In this document: piece after piece, positions 52,586 to 62,432 of the stretch
Position numbering within the stretch: the first letter of the stretch is position 1
Layout: each line of letters begins with the position of its first letter
Assembly (NCBI GenBank): GCA_036642795.1
Contig: JAVXTH010000005.1
Location: forward strand, 1 to 64,000
DNA from: JAVXTH01 sp036642795
Lineage (GTDB): Bacteria; Bacillota_I; Bacilli_A; Erysipelotrichales; Erysipelotrichaceae
Length of the DNA stretch: 64,000 nucleotides
Direction: 5' to 3'
Notes under the pieces: generated by a model
Database searches by the model: none
What the model saw: only the letters and a program-made list of their open reading frames with translations
Told to the model about the DNA's origin: nothing
Program-made: the position numbers and the translations under genes

Positions 52586-55500
52586 ATGATTGCTTATAAA
52601 ACGATTTTAGTAGTAGATGATAGCGATTTGAATCGTACCATTTTAACTAAAATTCTATCGGAAGAGTATTTGGTGATGGAAGCTCGAAATGGTGAGGAAG
52701 CCCTCGCTGTTTTAAACGAACATCTTGAACAAATATCCGCGTTGATGCTTGATTTAGTTATGCCAATCATGAATGGTTATGAAGTCTTACAAAAGATTCA
52801 AAATGATTCAAAATTTAGTAATCTTCCCATTATTGTCACAACCGATAATAATAACTCGGAAGTTGAAATTAAAGCATTGACCTTAGGTGCTTGGGATTTC
52901 GTTTCAAAGCCATATAATCCAAAGATTATTATGTTCCGTTTAAAAAATGTAATTGATCGTAGTCAATTATCGGCATTAAAAGAATTAGAATATTTAAATG
53001 ATTATGATGCGTTAACGGGTATTTATAATAAGAAGAAATTCTATGAAATGACGCGTAAAATGTTGGATGAAAATCCGGATATCGAATTTGTTTTTTTACG
53101 TTTTGATGTTGACCGTTTCCAATTAATTAATTCTTTCTTTGGCACAAAGGAAGGCGATAAATTACTTATCTATATTGCCCATGAAATGGCACGGGATGCG
53201 AAACGTAGCCCAATGGCAACTTACGGTAGAATTGAATCCGATATCGTTTCTTTCTGTATACCATTTCAAAAAGAAATGGTTGAGGAAATAGTAAAGACAT
53301 CGAAGCATACCCTAGCGAAATATAATCCCAATTATGATATTGTTCCATCGATTGGTTTGTATGTAATCGATGATCCAAGTATCCCAGTTGAAGAAATGTA
53401 TAATCGATCAACCTTAGCTGCTAAGACATGTAAGGGTAACTACGTTGATTTCTATGCTTACTATGATGAAAGCATGAGTGTCGCATTGAATAAAGAACAA
53501 GCGATTACCAATGAAATGAATTATGCTTTAGAGAATCATCAATTTGTGATTTACCTACAACCACAATATAATATAAGAACGAATTCACCAAGTGGGGCTG
53601 AAGCTTTGGTTCGCTGGATTCATCCAACCAAAGGAATTATTTCGCCCAATGAATTTATTCCGGTTTTTGAGCGGAATGGCTTTATCACAAAATTAGATTA
53701 TTATGTTTGGGAACAAGCATGTATTTATTTAAGTAAATGGGTGAAACAAGGTATTAAACCTTATCCGGTTTCTGTGAATGTATCACGAGTTAACATTTAT
53801 AATCCTAAATTAGTTGAAACGATGATGGAATTAGTAAATCGTTATCAATTAGAACCAGCTTTACTAAAACTAGAATTCACTGAAAGTGCTTATACCGATA
53901 ATCCAATCGCAATGAAAAAAACAATGAAAGAACTACAAACAAAAGGCTTCCAAGTTATGATGGATGATTTTGGTAGTGGTTATTCTTCCTTAAGTTTATT
54001 AAAAGATATTGAAATTGACATTTTAAAAATCGATATGCGTTTTCTATCAGGAACGGATATTCCAGGCCGGGGAGAAAATATCATCGCTTCGGTTATTCGA
54101 ATGTCAAAATGGTTAAATATTCCAGTTATTGTTGAAGGGGCAGAAACCAGTGAACAAGTCAATTTACTAAGAAGTGTCGGTTGTGATTATGTTCAAGGTT
54201 TTTACTTTGCACAACCAATGCCAGTAATTGAATATGAGAAACAGTATCTACATATGAATCAAAAGGATGATAAGGCAAACAAACCAACCTTTGAGAATTA
54301 TAAATACGATGATTTATTTGCTTTGCATAATGATATGAAATTATTATTTGATAATTCACTCAATGCCGTGGCTATTTATGAATTTGATGATCAAAGTCTA
54401 GAACTTATCCGTGTAAATGATGCTTATTATTCATTATTTGGTCATGTTGATCTATTATCCAAAGATAATTGTCTTGATAATACCGTGAAGAAGGAATATC
54501 GTACCCATTTATTAAATAGTTTTAAAACTTGTTCAAAGACACATAAAACCGTTGAATGCGATTATATGCGAAAACGTAACATTGGAGATGATCTTTGGGT
54601 TCATATAACGATTAATTATGTTACCGAGGTTGGTAATCGAAGCATTCTGATTGGTGAATTAAGAGATATTACGATGCGACGTGAATTAAATAGTGAATTA
54701 CGTAAATATCGTGAAGAATTGCTTTCTAATGGTAATGATAATCGCACCATTCTGATTGTCGATGATGCTGCGATCAATCGAACGATTTTAAAGAATATAT
54801 TAAAAGGACAATTTACTTTTCTTGAAGCAGGAAATGGGGAAGAAGCCATTACCGTATTGAAAGAGTGTGAAAACAAGGTAGATTTAATCCTGTTAGATAT
54901 CAGTATGCCAGTTATGGATGGCAAGGAATTCTTACGTTATAAAAACAACTTACCACAATTGGATGGAATCCCAGTTATTATCATAACGGCGGATGATAGT
55001 ACCGAACAACAGGTCAGTACTTTTTCACTGGGCGCAAATGATTATCTGGTAAAACCATTTATCCCAGAAGTTGTGATTCGTCGTGTACAAAATATTCTTG
55101 AATCAAGTTTGCGTTTTAAAGAAATGGTAAAAGAATATAATAGTATGTCCGAACAAGTAAAATTAGATTTAATGACCGGACTAATTAATCGTACGAGTAT
55201 TGAAGCGATGATTGAACTTCGTTTGTTAAGTACTTCTTCTCCGTGTGTCATGATGATGGTGGATATTGATAATTTTAAGAAAATAAATGATACTTATGGC
55301 CATAGTTACGGCGATCAAGTGATTCGTCGCGTTGCCAATAAATTTCATAAGTTCTTTAGAAAAGAAGATATTATTGCACGCATGGGTGGCGATGAATTTG
55401 CTATCTTTGTTGAAAACATCACGAATTTTAAAATGATTAAAGGTAAATTAGATAAATTTTGTGAAAGTGTTAAAGATATAAAAGTGAATGGAATTAATAC

Positions 55501-56059
55501 TGAAATTACCTGTTCCGTAGGCGTTGCTATTTCATCGAATAAGATCAATACATTTGAGAAGCTTTATAAGAGTGCCGATAAGGCTTTATATAATGCGAAA
55601 TGTATCGGACGAAATAACACGGCTGTTTTTGGTGAGGAATCGGTTGAGTTCTTATTAGAACAATGGTTGAAAGAATCAGAGAATATATTTGGTTCGATGT
55701 ATGATTATATCTATGCATGCGATGCAAAAACGCATGAAATATTATATTTTAATGAATTGATGTCTCACTATGTTGGGATGGATCAAAAGTCATTGATCGG
55801 TAAGAAGTGTCATGAGGTATTGATGCATAAAGATACACCATGTAAATTCTGTAGTATTGAGAAAATAAAAGATCAAAAGATATATCCACAGTTATTACAG
55901 CTTTCTAGTAACGATCAACTTTATCTCGCTCGAGGAAAGAACATCCTCCATAATGGACTTAAAGTTCATTTAGAAATATTTGAAGAAGTAAAGGATGTTG
56001 GTAATTTAAAAATCGGTAAGGAGGTAAAGGCTCATGGGAAAAGCAAAGACAAATGTTAG
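52586..56059 (+). CDS. REC-GGDEF*-EAL-PAS-REC-GGDEF-PAS response regulator for c-di-GMP
   Basis: The 1157-residue protein has an N-terminal receiver with phospho-Asp56, then a degenerate GGDEF (GRIESD at 214-219). The EAL phosphodiesterase domain has EALVRW (339-344), an intact DDFGSGYSSL, LKIDMRF and the YVQGFYFAQPM end. A PAS domain (about 580-700) and a second receiver with Asp771 follow. A canonical diguanylate cyclase has GGDEF at 934-938 and an RxxD inhibitory site five residues before. The C-terminal PAS-like part has CKFC (about 1075-1090). So one protein carries synthesis and breakdown modules each beside a receiver. The two REC-GGDEF halves look duplicated. No membrane helix is present. 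Confidence 0.92.
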   Translation: MIAYKTILVVDDSDLNRTILTKILSEEYLVMEARNGEEALAVLNEHLEQISALMLDLVMPIMNGYEVLQKIQNDSKFSNLPIIVTTDNNNSEVEIKALTLGAWDFVSKPYNPKIIMFRLKNVIDRSQLSALKELEYLNDYDALTGIYNKKKFYEMTRKMLDENPDIEFVFLRFDVDRFQLINSFFGTKEGDKLLIYIAHEMARDAKRSPMATYGRIESDIVSFCIPFQKEMVEEIVKTSKHTLAKYNPNYDIVPSIGLYVIDDPSIPVEEMYNRSTLAAKTCKGNYVDFYAYYDESMSVALNKEQAITNEMNYALENHQFVIYLQPQYNIRTNSPSGAEALVRWIHPTKGIISPNEFIPVFERNGFITKLDYYVWEQACIYLSKWVKQGIKPYPVSVNVSRVNIYNPKLVETMMELVNRYQLEPALLKLEFTESAYTDNPIAMKKTMKELQTKGFQVMMDDFGSGYSSLSLLKDIEIDILKIDMRFLSGTDIPGRGENIIASVIRMSKWLNIPVIVEGAETSEQVNLLRSVGCDYVQGFYFAQPMPVIEYEKQYLHMNQKDDKANKPTFENYKYDDLFALHNDMKLLFDNSLNAVAIYEFDDQSLELIRVNDAYYSLFGHVDLLSKDNCLDNTVKKEYRTHLLNSFKTCSKTHKTVECDYMRKRNIGDDLWVHITINYVTEVGNRSILIGELRDITMRRELNSELRKYREELLSNGNDNRTILIVDDAAINRTILKNILKGQFTFLEAGNGEEAITVLKECENKVDLILLDISMPVMDGKEFLRYKNNLPQLDGIPVIIITADDSTEQQVSTFSLGANDYLVKPFIPEVVIRRVQNILESSLRFKEMVKEYNSMSEQVKLDLMTGLINRTSIEAMIELRLLSTSSPCVMMMVDIDNFKKINDTYGHSYGDQVIRRVANKFHKFFRKEDIIARMGGDEFAIFVENITNFKMIKGKLDKFCESVKDIKVNGINTEITCSVGVAISSNKINTFEKLYKSADKALYNAKCIGRNNTAVFGEESVEFLLEQWLKESENIFGSMYDYIYACDAKTHEILYFNELMSHYVGMDQKSLIGKKCHEVLMHKDTPCKFCSIEKIKDQKIYPQLLQLSSNDQLYLARGKNILHNGLKVHLEIFEEVKDVGNLKIGKEVKAHGKSKDKC

Positions 56060-58844
56060 TGCAGAAAGAACCTATGCACTTGCGGCAAAGCAATGTGGTG
56101 TAACCTTATGGATTTATGATTTTAGTGATAAATCAATTCATAATCTAGAAAATTCCACAAATATCAAAGCCTTTGATCATGAGAATACAATTGTTGATAA
56201 CCCGGAAACATTCTTACGTGAAACAAGTTCTTTATATCCGGATGATATTCCTACTTTCATAGAGATGTTTAATAAAATTCTCGCTGGGGAACAAACTGCC
56301 AAGAGTAGTGGTCGTTGGTGGAATGAAGATCGTCATCTATGGTGGTGGTATCAGATTGCTTATACAACGATCTATGATGAAAACAACAAGCCAAGCAAAG
56401 CAATTGGTACTGCAATTGATATTGGGGAGAGAGTACGCTTAGAAGAGCGTTATGAAGAAGAAATTAAATGGCGTAAAGTCCATAATAAAGATGTGATTGG
56501 ATCATTTAAAATGAATCTATCACAGAATATATGTGAAGATGGTCAAAGTGATAATAAAACTATTTTAAGCTTTCTAGGCAATGGAAGCGTGGATGGTTTC
56601 TTTGAAAGAGAATATTTGACGCATTTAGATCCCGATGATTTAGCTGAATATAAAAAAAGATTCAATCGTAAAAGTTTATTAAAAATGTATCGAGAAGGTA
56701 AAACAAGCATAACTCAAGAATCCTATGTACGTTTTAGTAGTGATACTATTCTTTGGATTCAAATTGAACTAGATATGTTTCAAAATCCTAAGAATGGTGA
56801 AATAGAAGCTTATATCTATGCTCTGGATATTAATGATAAAAAGATGGCACGAGCAATGGTGGATGCCGTGGTAGATATTGATTATGATTATATGGCATTA
56901 TTAGAAGCCGATGTTAATCGTTATAAAATATATTCCAACACAACCAATTCAACTTCCATGCCTCCCTTAGAAGCAACCGATTATGCACAGGCAGTTTCTG
57001 ATTATGCGCATGCGTATTTAGTTGAAGAAGATATCGAAAAGAATATTCAAGATATGAGTGTAGAAAATATTAGAAAACAATTAGCAGATAAAAAAGTATA
57101 TACATCTTATTGGCGAGTTAAAGAGAGCAATGGCGAAATTAGTCGTAAGAAATTACAATATTCTTATTTGGATCGTTCACGAAATAAGGTGTTGATCACA
57201 AGAAGTGATATTACGAATATTTATAATGAAGAACAACAAATGAATGAAGCATTAAAAAATGCTTTATTGGAGGCTCAACAAGCAAACAAAGCAAAATCGG
57301 AATTCTTATCACGGATGTCTCATGAAATTAGAACACCGATGAATGCGATTATTGGAATGTCTGCACTGGCAGCTAATTTTATAAATGATCCAACGCAAGT
57401 AGCGCAGTATTTATCAAAGATTGGTATATCAGCGCGATTTTTACTATCTTTAATTAATGATATTTTAGATATGTCAAGAATTGAAAGTGGCAAAATGATG
57501 ATTCGTAATGATGTGATTCCTTTTGAAGATTTCATTAACGAAATCAATAGCATCGCATATGCACAAGCAGAGGAAAAGGGCGTCGAATATGATGCTGTGC
57601 TCACAAGCTTTACAGAAGAGGATTATATTGGCGATGCGACCAAGCTGAAACAAGTGATCATTAATATTATTACAAATGCGATTAAATTTACGGATAAAGG
57701 GGGAAGAGTTCAATTTATTGTTCATCAAGAAAAAATCAAACAAAATGAAGCGTTGATGAAATTCACAATTAATGATACTGGTGTTGGTATTAACGAAGAA
57801 TTTCTACCCCGTTTATTTGATTCCTTTGCCCAAGGCAATGAAGGAAATACAACGCCTTATGGAGGGACTGGTCTAGGTCTTGCAATCTGTAAGAACTTAG
57901 TTGATCTAATGGAAGGAAAGATCAGTGTCAATAGTATCAAAGGAATTGGAACTGAATTTGTTGTCGAGATAAAACTTGGCATCAGTGAAACCAGTAAAAC
58001 GAAAATAGATAAACAAGCTACGTTACGTTATAATCATTTAAAAGCATTGATTGTTGATGATGATATTATTATTTGTCAACATACAAAAGCAATTCTTATG
58101 GATATGAAAATTAAAACTGAATATGTTGTTAGTGGTAGCAAAGCACTTGAGGTTATTCGTAAGAAATGGCAATCAAATGTGTTCTTTGATATTATTTTCA
58201 TCGACTGGAAAATGCCGGATATGAATGGCATTGAAACAACCCGTGAGATTCGAAAGATCGTTGGCAAAGATGTTACGATTGTTATTATGACGGCTTATGA
58301 TTGGGCTGCTATTGAAATGGAAGCAAAGAATGCAGGAGTTGATTTATTGATTTCAAAACCATTATTTAAATCAACAATCAATTCAACGCTAGAACAATTA
58401 TATGGCGATGGGGTACATGAAGTTGTTGAAAAGATAAAGAAAGAATATGATTTTAGTGGAAAACGTGTTTTATTAGTTGAGGATCATATTTTAAATATTG
58501 AAGTTGCGAAGAAATTATTAAATGTGAAAAACTTAGAGGTTGATGTTGCTGAGAATGGTTTACAAGCGATTGAAACCTTTGCCCAAAAACCAGATGGTTA
58601 TTATGATGCAATTCTAATGGATATTAGAATGCCGGTTATGGATGGCTTAACCGCAACGAAGTCAATTCGTCAAATGCGAAAAAGCGATGCGAAATCAATT
58701 CCGATTATCGCAATGACAGCCAATGCTTTTGAAGAAGATATCGAAGCAACAAAAGATGCTGGAATGAATGCTCATCTTGCGAAACCAATTGAACCAGCGC
58801 TATTATATCAAACAATGCAACGCTTTTTGATGGAGGATAAATAG
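56034..58844 (+). CDS. soluble hybrid histidine kinase with two receivers
   Basis: The 936-residue kinase has PAS-type sensor segments (1-140 and about 145-275), a further region to 400, then HisKA with phospho-His430 (FLSRMSHEIRTPMNAIIG). The HATPase domain carries NAIKFTDKGG, DTGVGI and GGTGLGLAICK. Two receivers follow: the first with Asp724 (FIDWKMPDMNG) and the second with Asp863 (LMDIRMPVMDG). No membrane helix or signal peptide is seen, so the signal is cytosolic. The start at 56034 overlaps the regulator gene by 26 bases and has aaggagg upstream. It is a paralogue of the next gene. Confidence 0.92.
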   Translation: MGKAKTNVSAERTYALAAKQCGVTLWIYDFSDKSIHNLENSTNIKAFDHENTIVDNPETFLRETSSLYPDDIPTFIEMFNKILAGEQTAKSSGRWWNEDRHLWWWYQIAYTTIYDENNKPSKAIGTAIDIGERVRLEERYEEEIKWRKVHNKDVIGSFKMNLSQNICEDGQSDNKTILSFLGNGSVDGFFEREYLTHLDPDDLAEYKKRFNRKSLLKMYREGKTSITQESYVRFSSDTILWIQIELDMFQNPKNGEIEAYIYALDINDKKMARAMVDAVVDIDYDYMALLEADVNRYKIYSNTTNSTSMPPLEATDYAQAVSDYAHAYLVEEDIEKNIQDMSVENIRKQLADKKVYTSYWRVKESNGEISRKKLQYSYLDRSRNKVLITRSDITNIYNEEQQMNEALKNALLEAQQANKAKSEFLSRMSHEIRTPMNAIIGMSALAANFINDPTQVAQYLSKIGISARFLLSLINDILDMSRIESGKMMIRNDVIPFEDFINEINSIAYAQAEEKGVEYDAVLTSFTEEDYIGDATKLKQVIINIITNAIKFTDKGGRVQFIVHQEKIKQNEALMKFTINDTGVGINEEFLPRLFDSFAQGNEGNTTPYGGTGLGLAICKNLVDLMEGKISVNSIKGIGTEFVVEIKLGISETSKTKIDKQATLRYNHLKALIVDDDIIICQHTKAILMDMKIKTEYVVSGSKALEVIRKKWQSNVFFDIIFIDWKMPDMNGIETTREIRKIVGKDVTIVIMTAYDWAAIEMEAKNAGVDLLISKPLFKSTINSTLEQLYGDGVHEVVEKIKKEYDFSGKRVLLVEDHILNIEVAKKLLNVKNLEVDVAENGLQAIETFAQKPDGYYDAILMDIRMPVMDGLTATKSIRQMRKSDAKSIPIIAMTANAFEEDIEATKDAGMNAHLAKPIEPALLYQTMQRFLMEDK

Positions 58845-58847
58845 CCT

Positions 58848-61800
58848 ATGAAAAAACTAATTCAGATTGAAAATGATTTCACAGAATTATCGCTTCCCGT
58901 CGGTTTAATTGTAGTAAAGGCAGATCATAAATTATCATTACTGTTTGCGAATGAATTAATGGTTAAAATGTTAGGTTATAAGAATCAAGCTGACTTATTG
59001 AAACATAATAATAATTCAGCTTGGAGCTTTGTTTTCTTAGAAGATATTGATTATCTAAAAAAAGCATATGAAAACCGTACTGGAAAATTTGATCCCTTTG
59101 AAATATCCTATCGTGCCGTTAAAAAAGATGGTAGTTTAATCTGGATCAATCAAAATTCAAAACACACGCATGATGAAGCAGGCAATGAAATAATCTTTGC
59201 TTATTATACCGATATAACAAAACAAAAAGAAATGGAATTATCAATTATAGCGGGAGCAAAGCGTTATGAAACCTTACTAAATTCAATTCCCGGTGGAGTT
59301 GGTATGTATGAATTAGATGATTCCTTAACAACCCTCTTCACCAGTGATGGAATTTATCGATTAGCTGGCTATGACAATGTGAAATTTGGTGATATCGTAA
59401 GAGAATCCGCATTGAGTGTCATTCATCCAGATGATCAAAAAGGGCTAATGGAAACAATTAAAAAAGCGAATAAAAAAGATAAGAAATTTGATTATACCTT
59501 AAGAATGATTAAAAAAGATGGCGAATATCGCTGGTTACTTATTTCTGGTCAAATCCTTACTATAGAAAATGGAAAAGAAATCGTATATGCCGTATTAACC
59601 GATGTTCAAGATAAGATAAAAGCACAAAACGCTTTAAAAGAAAGTGAATTTCGTTATGCAACGGCGATTAAAGCATCCAATATTAATATCTGGGAATATC
59701 AATATGATAATGATACTTTAAAAATTTATTCTTCATCACCAAGAGTGAATCGACGGAATTATTTGATTCCCGATTATTTAGGTAAAGTAATTGAAGAAGG
59801 ATCCATTCGCAAAGACTGTATACCTGAACTTAACGCAATGATTGCTGATTTAAAAAAAGGTAAAAAAGAGGCAACGATGGATCTTTGGATTCGAAATGAG
59901 AAAGAAACAGATTTTTGGTGTGAACGAGTTATTTATACTAATATTTTTGATGAAGCAGGAAAACCAGTTAAAGCTTATTGTGTAGGACAAGATGTTACCA
60001 AAGAAAAAGCCGCTGAGAAACGTTATCAAGATGAACTTTCTTATCGTGAAGCAATGCAGAAAGCAACGATGGCATCGGTAAATGTAAATCTAAGCAAGAA
60101 TAAGATCTTAGATCATAAGAGTATTTTTAAAGAAGTCAGTGCGCAGATGAAAAAAGCAAAAACAGCGCAAGACTATTTTGATTGGGTTGCACAATCATTG
60201 CCAACAACATCCATGCAAAAACAATTTTCATCGATGATTAATTGTGATGCATTACTTCATTCTTTTGCTAATGGTGAAACAACTTTATCGTTAGAAGTCA
60301 CAAGAAAAATTGAAGGAAGAAAATATTGGACGATCGTAAGTGTTCATATGATGAAAAAGGCAGAGGACAATGAAATTGTTGCCTTCTTATATTCAAGCGA
60401 TGTGACAAATGAGCGAATGATGCGAAATGTTATGAATGCGATTGTGAAAACCGATTATGATTTCTTGGTTGTCGTCGATGGAATACGTAATACCGCAGTT
60501 CGTTATAGTGATAAAGATTTACGTAATGCTTATTCCCTTGAAAGTAATAATTTTGAAGAAGAGACAAAGAATTATATTCGAAATTATGTTTGCCAACAAG
60601 ATGCAGAACGGGTTGCGAAAGAGATTGATATAGAAAATATCTTACATAAATTAGATGAAAATGGTATATATAATATCTACTATATGGTACCAAGTGGAGA
60701 GAATAAAGTCTTGCATAAACAGTTGCGTTTTAGTTATATCAATCGGGAAGCAAAGAATTTCTTAATGACACGAAGTGATATTACGGCGGCAGTTGAGGAA
60801 CAGGATAAAAAGAATAAGGAATTAGTCGTTGCGGTTGAAATGGCAGAGAAAGCCAATGCTGCGAAATCAGAATTCTTATCACGGATTTCACATGAGATAC
60901 GAACCCCAATGAATGCGATTATTGGAATGTCTGAAATCGCTTTAAGAAGTTTGGATGATAAAGAAGCAACTAAATCTAGTATTGAAAAATCATTGTATGC
61001 TTCTCAGTATTTATTATTATTACTGAATGATATCTTAGATATGTCAAGAATTGAAAGTGGTAAAGTCATTCTCAAAAAGGAAATTATTCACTGCGATCAA
61101 TTTTTAGATGCGATTGCTACCATCATTGATGCACAAGCAATTAGTAAAGGTGTTAAGTATGAAGTGAGTCAATTTAAAGATCATCAGGATTATTATATTG
61201 GTGATAGTGTTCGTCTGCAACAGATTTTAATCAATATATTATCGAATGCGGTTAAGTTTACCCCAGCGAAAGGTGTAGTTCATTTAGACATATTTCAAGA
61301 GGGCTTAAGCGATAAAATTGTGAATGTTTGTTTTAGAATAAGTGATACCGGCATTGGTATTGGGAAAGCTTTTCTATCTAAATTATTTGAACCATTTTCT
61401 CAAGAACATACGGGAGCAAGTTCCACTTATGGGGGAAGTGGTTTAGGCTTGGCTATTTCAAAGAATCTAGCTCAATTAATGGGCGGCGATATTAGCGTTC
61501 AAAGCAAACTTGGGAAAGGAACTGTATTTGAAGTTCATCTACCACTTGAAATTCCTAAAAAAGCGGTGCAAGTGAAATTACGCAAAAATGAAAAAGAAAA
61601 AAATGAGCATTATAATTTAGAAGGCATGCATGTTTTATTAGTTGAGGATCATGAGCTTAATGTTATGGTAGCAAGCAAGTTGTTGGAATTCAAAAAAATA
61701 AAAGTGGATATTGCCAACAACGGAGAAATTGCTTTACGAATGTTTAAAGAAGCGAAGGGCAAGGAATATGATGCGATTTTAATGGATATTAGAATGCCGA

Positions 61801-62018
61801 TAATGGATGGACTAGAGGCGACTAGAAGGATACGAAAGCTACGTCGGGATTGGGCAAAACATGTTCCTATCATTGCGATGTCCGCCAATGCTTTTGATGA
61901 AGATGTATTAAAATCAAAAGCGGCTGGAATGAATGAACATCTTGCCAAACCAATCGAGCCTGAATTGTTATATCAAACCTTAGCTAAATTTTATCGAAAG
62001 AAGGAAAAAACCAAATGA
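58848..62018 (+). CDS. soluble multi-PAS hybrid histidine kinase
   Basis: The 1056-residue kinase has at least three N-terminal PAS/PAC units (about 10-130, 135-260 and 265-390) with the FDPFEISYRAVKKDGSLIWI and DYTLRMIKKDGEYRWL PAC motifs, and a fourth segment to about 650. HisKA has phospho-His682 (FLSRISHEIRTPMNAIIG). The HATPase shows NAVKFTPAKG, DTGIGI and GGSGLGLAISKN. One C-terminal receiver has Asp980 (LMDIRMPIMDG). No membrane helix is visible. It lies 3 bases after the previous kinase and overlaps the HPt gene by four. Confidence 0.92.
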   Translation: MKKLIQIENDFTELSLPVGLIVVKADHKLSLLFANELMVKMLGYKNQADLLKHNNNSAWSFVFLEDIDYLKKAYENRTGKFDPFEISYRAVKKDGSLIWINQNSKHTHDEAGNEIIFAYYTDITKQKEMELSIIAGAKRYETLLNSIPGGVGMYELDDSLTTLFTSDGIYRLAGYDNVKFGDIVRESALSVIHPDDQKGLMETIKKANKKDKKFDYTLRMIKKDGEYRWLLISGQILTIENGKEIVYAVLTDVQDKIKAQNALKESEFRYATAIKASNINIWEYQYDNDTLKIYSSSPRVNRRNYLIPDYLGKVIEEGSIRKDCIPELNAMIADLKKGKKEATMDLWIRNEKETDFWCERVIYTNIFDEAGKPVKAYCVGQDVTKEKAAEKRYQDELSYREAMQKATMASVNVNLSKNKILDHKSIFKEVSAQMKKAKTAQDYFDWVAQSLPTTSMQKQFSSMINCDALLHSFANGETTLSLEVTRKIEGRKYWTIVSVHMMKKAEDNEIVAFLYSSDVTNERMMRNVMNAIVKTDYDFLVVVDGIRNTAVRYSDKDLRNAYSLESNNFEEETKNYIRNYVCQQDAERVAKEIDIENILHKLDENGIYNIYYMVPSGENKVLHKQLRFSYINREAKNFLMTRSDITAAVEEQDKKNKELVVAVEMAEKANAAKSEFLSRISHEIRTPMNAIIGMSEIALRSLDDKEATKSSIEKSLYASQYLLLLLNDILDMSRIESGKVILKKEIIHCDQFLDAIATIIDAQAISKGVKYEVSQFKDHQDYYIGDSVRLQQILINILSNAVKFTPAKGVVHLDIFQEGLSDKIVNVCFRISDTGIGIGKAFLSKLFEPFSQEHTGASSTYGGSGLGLAISKNLAQLMGGDISVQSKLGKGTVFEVHLPLEIPKKAVQVKLRKNEKEKNEHYNLEGMHVLLVEDHELNVMVASKLLEFKKIKVDIANNGEIALRMFKEAKGKEYDAILMDIRMPIMDGLEATRRIRKLRRDWAKHVPIIAMSANAFDEDVLKSKAAGMNEHLAKPIEPELLYQTLAKFYRKKEKTK

Positions 62019-62353
62019 AAGATAAGATGGAACAATTAAAATTATATGGAGCAGATATCGAAGGTACGATGAATCGTTTTTTAAACGATGTGGATTTATA
62101 TATAAGTTGTTTCGAAACCTTCTTAAAGGATGAAGCCTTTGATAAATTAGGAAACGCGATTCAAAAGAATGATTATCAATCCGCCTTTGATTATGCGCAT
62201 ACATTAAAAGGGGTTGTAGGTAATATGGGGCTTACTCCGATGTATCAAATAATCTCAAAGATGGTAGAAAAATTAAGAAACAATCAGCATGATTCTTTAA
62301 ATGAAGATTATCAATTAATTATGGAACAATTAACAATATTGAAATTAATGTAG
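62015..62353 (+). CDS. stand-alone HPt phosphotransfer protein
   Basis: The 112-residue four-helix protein has the HPt signature AHTLKGVVGNMGL with phospho-His62. Such proteins carry phosphate from the receiver of a hybrid kinase to the receiver of a response regulator. Here the operon supplies two kinases with three receivers and a two-receiver output protein, so the relay His-Asp-His-Asp would be complete. It overlaps the preceding kinase gene by ATGA. A terminator follows. Confidence 0.93.
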   Translation: MKDKMEQLKLYGADIEGTMNRFLNDVDLYISCFETFLKDEAFDKLGNAIQKNDYQSAFDYAHTLKGVVGNMGLTPMYQIISKMVEKLRNNQHDSLNEDYQLIMEQLTILKLM

Positions 62354-62356
62354 AAC

Positions 62357-62394
62357 GAAGGGATATGGGTGTTATCGACATCTTATCCCTTTTC
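62357..62394 (+). terminator. terminator of the signalling operon
   Basis: AAGGGATA (62358-62365) pairs with TATCCCTT (62384-62391), with a T-rich 3' flank; a GAT-ATC like dyad lies in the loop. Confidence 0.8.
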
Positions 62395-62432
62395 TTATGT
62401 TATAATGCTAGTATTAATGAAGAGGGATGAAA

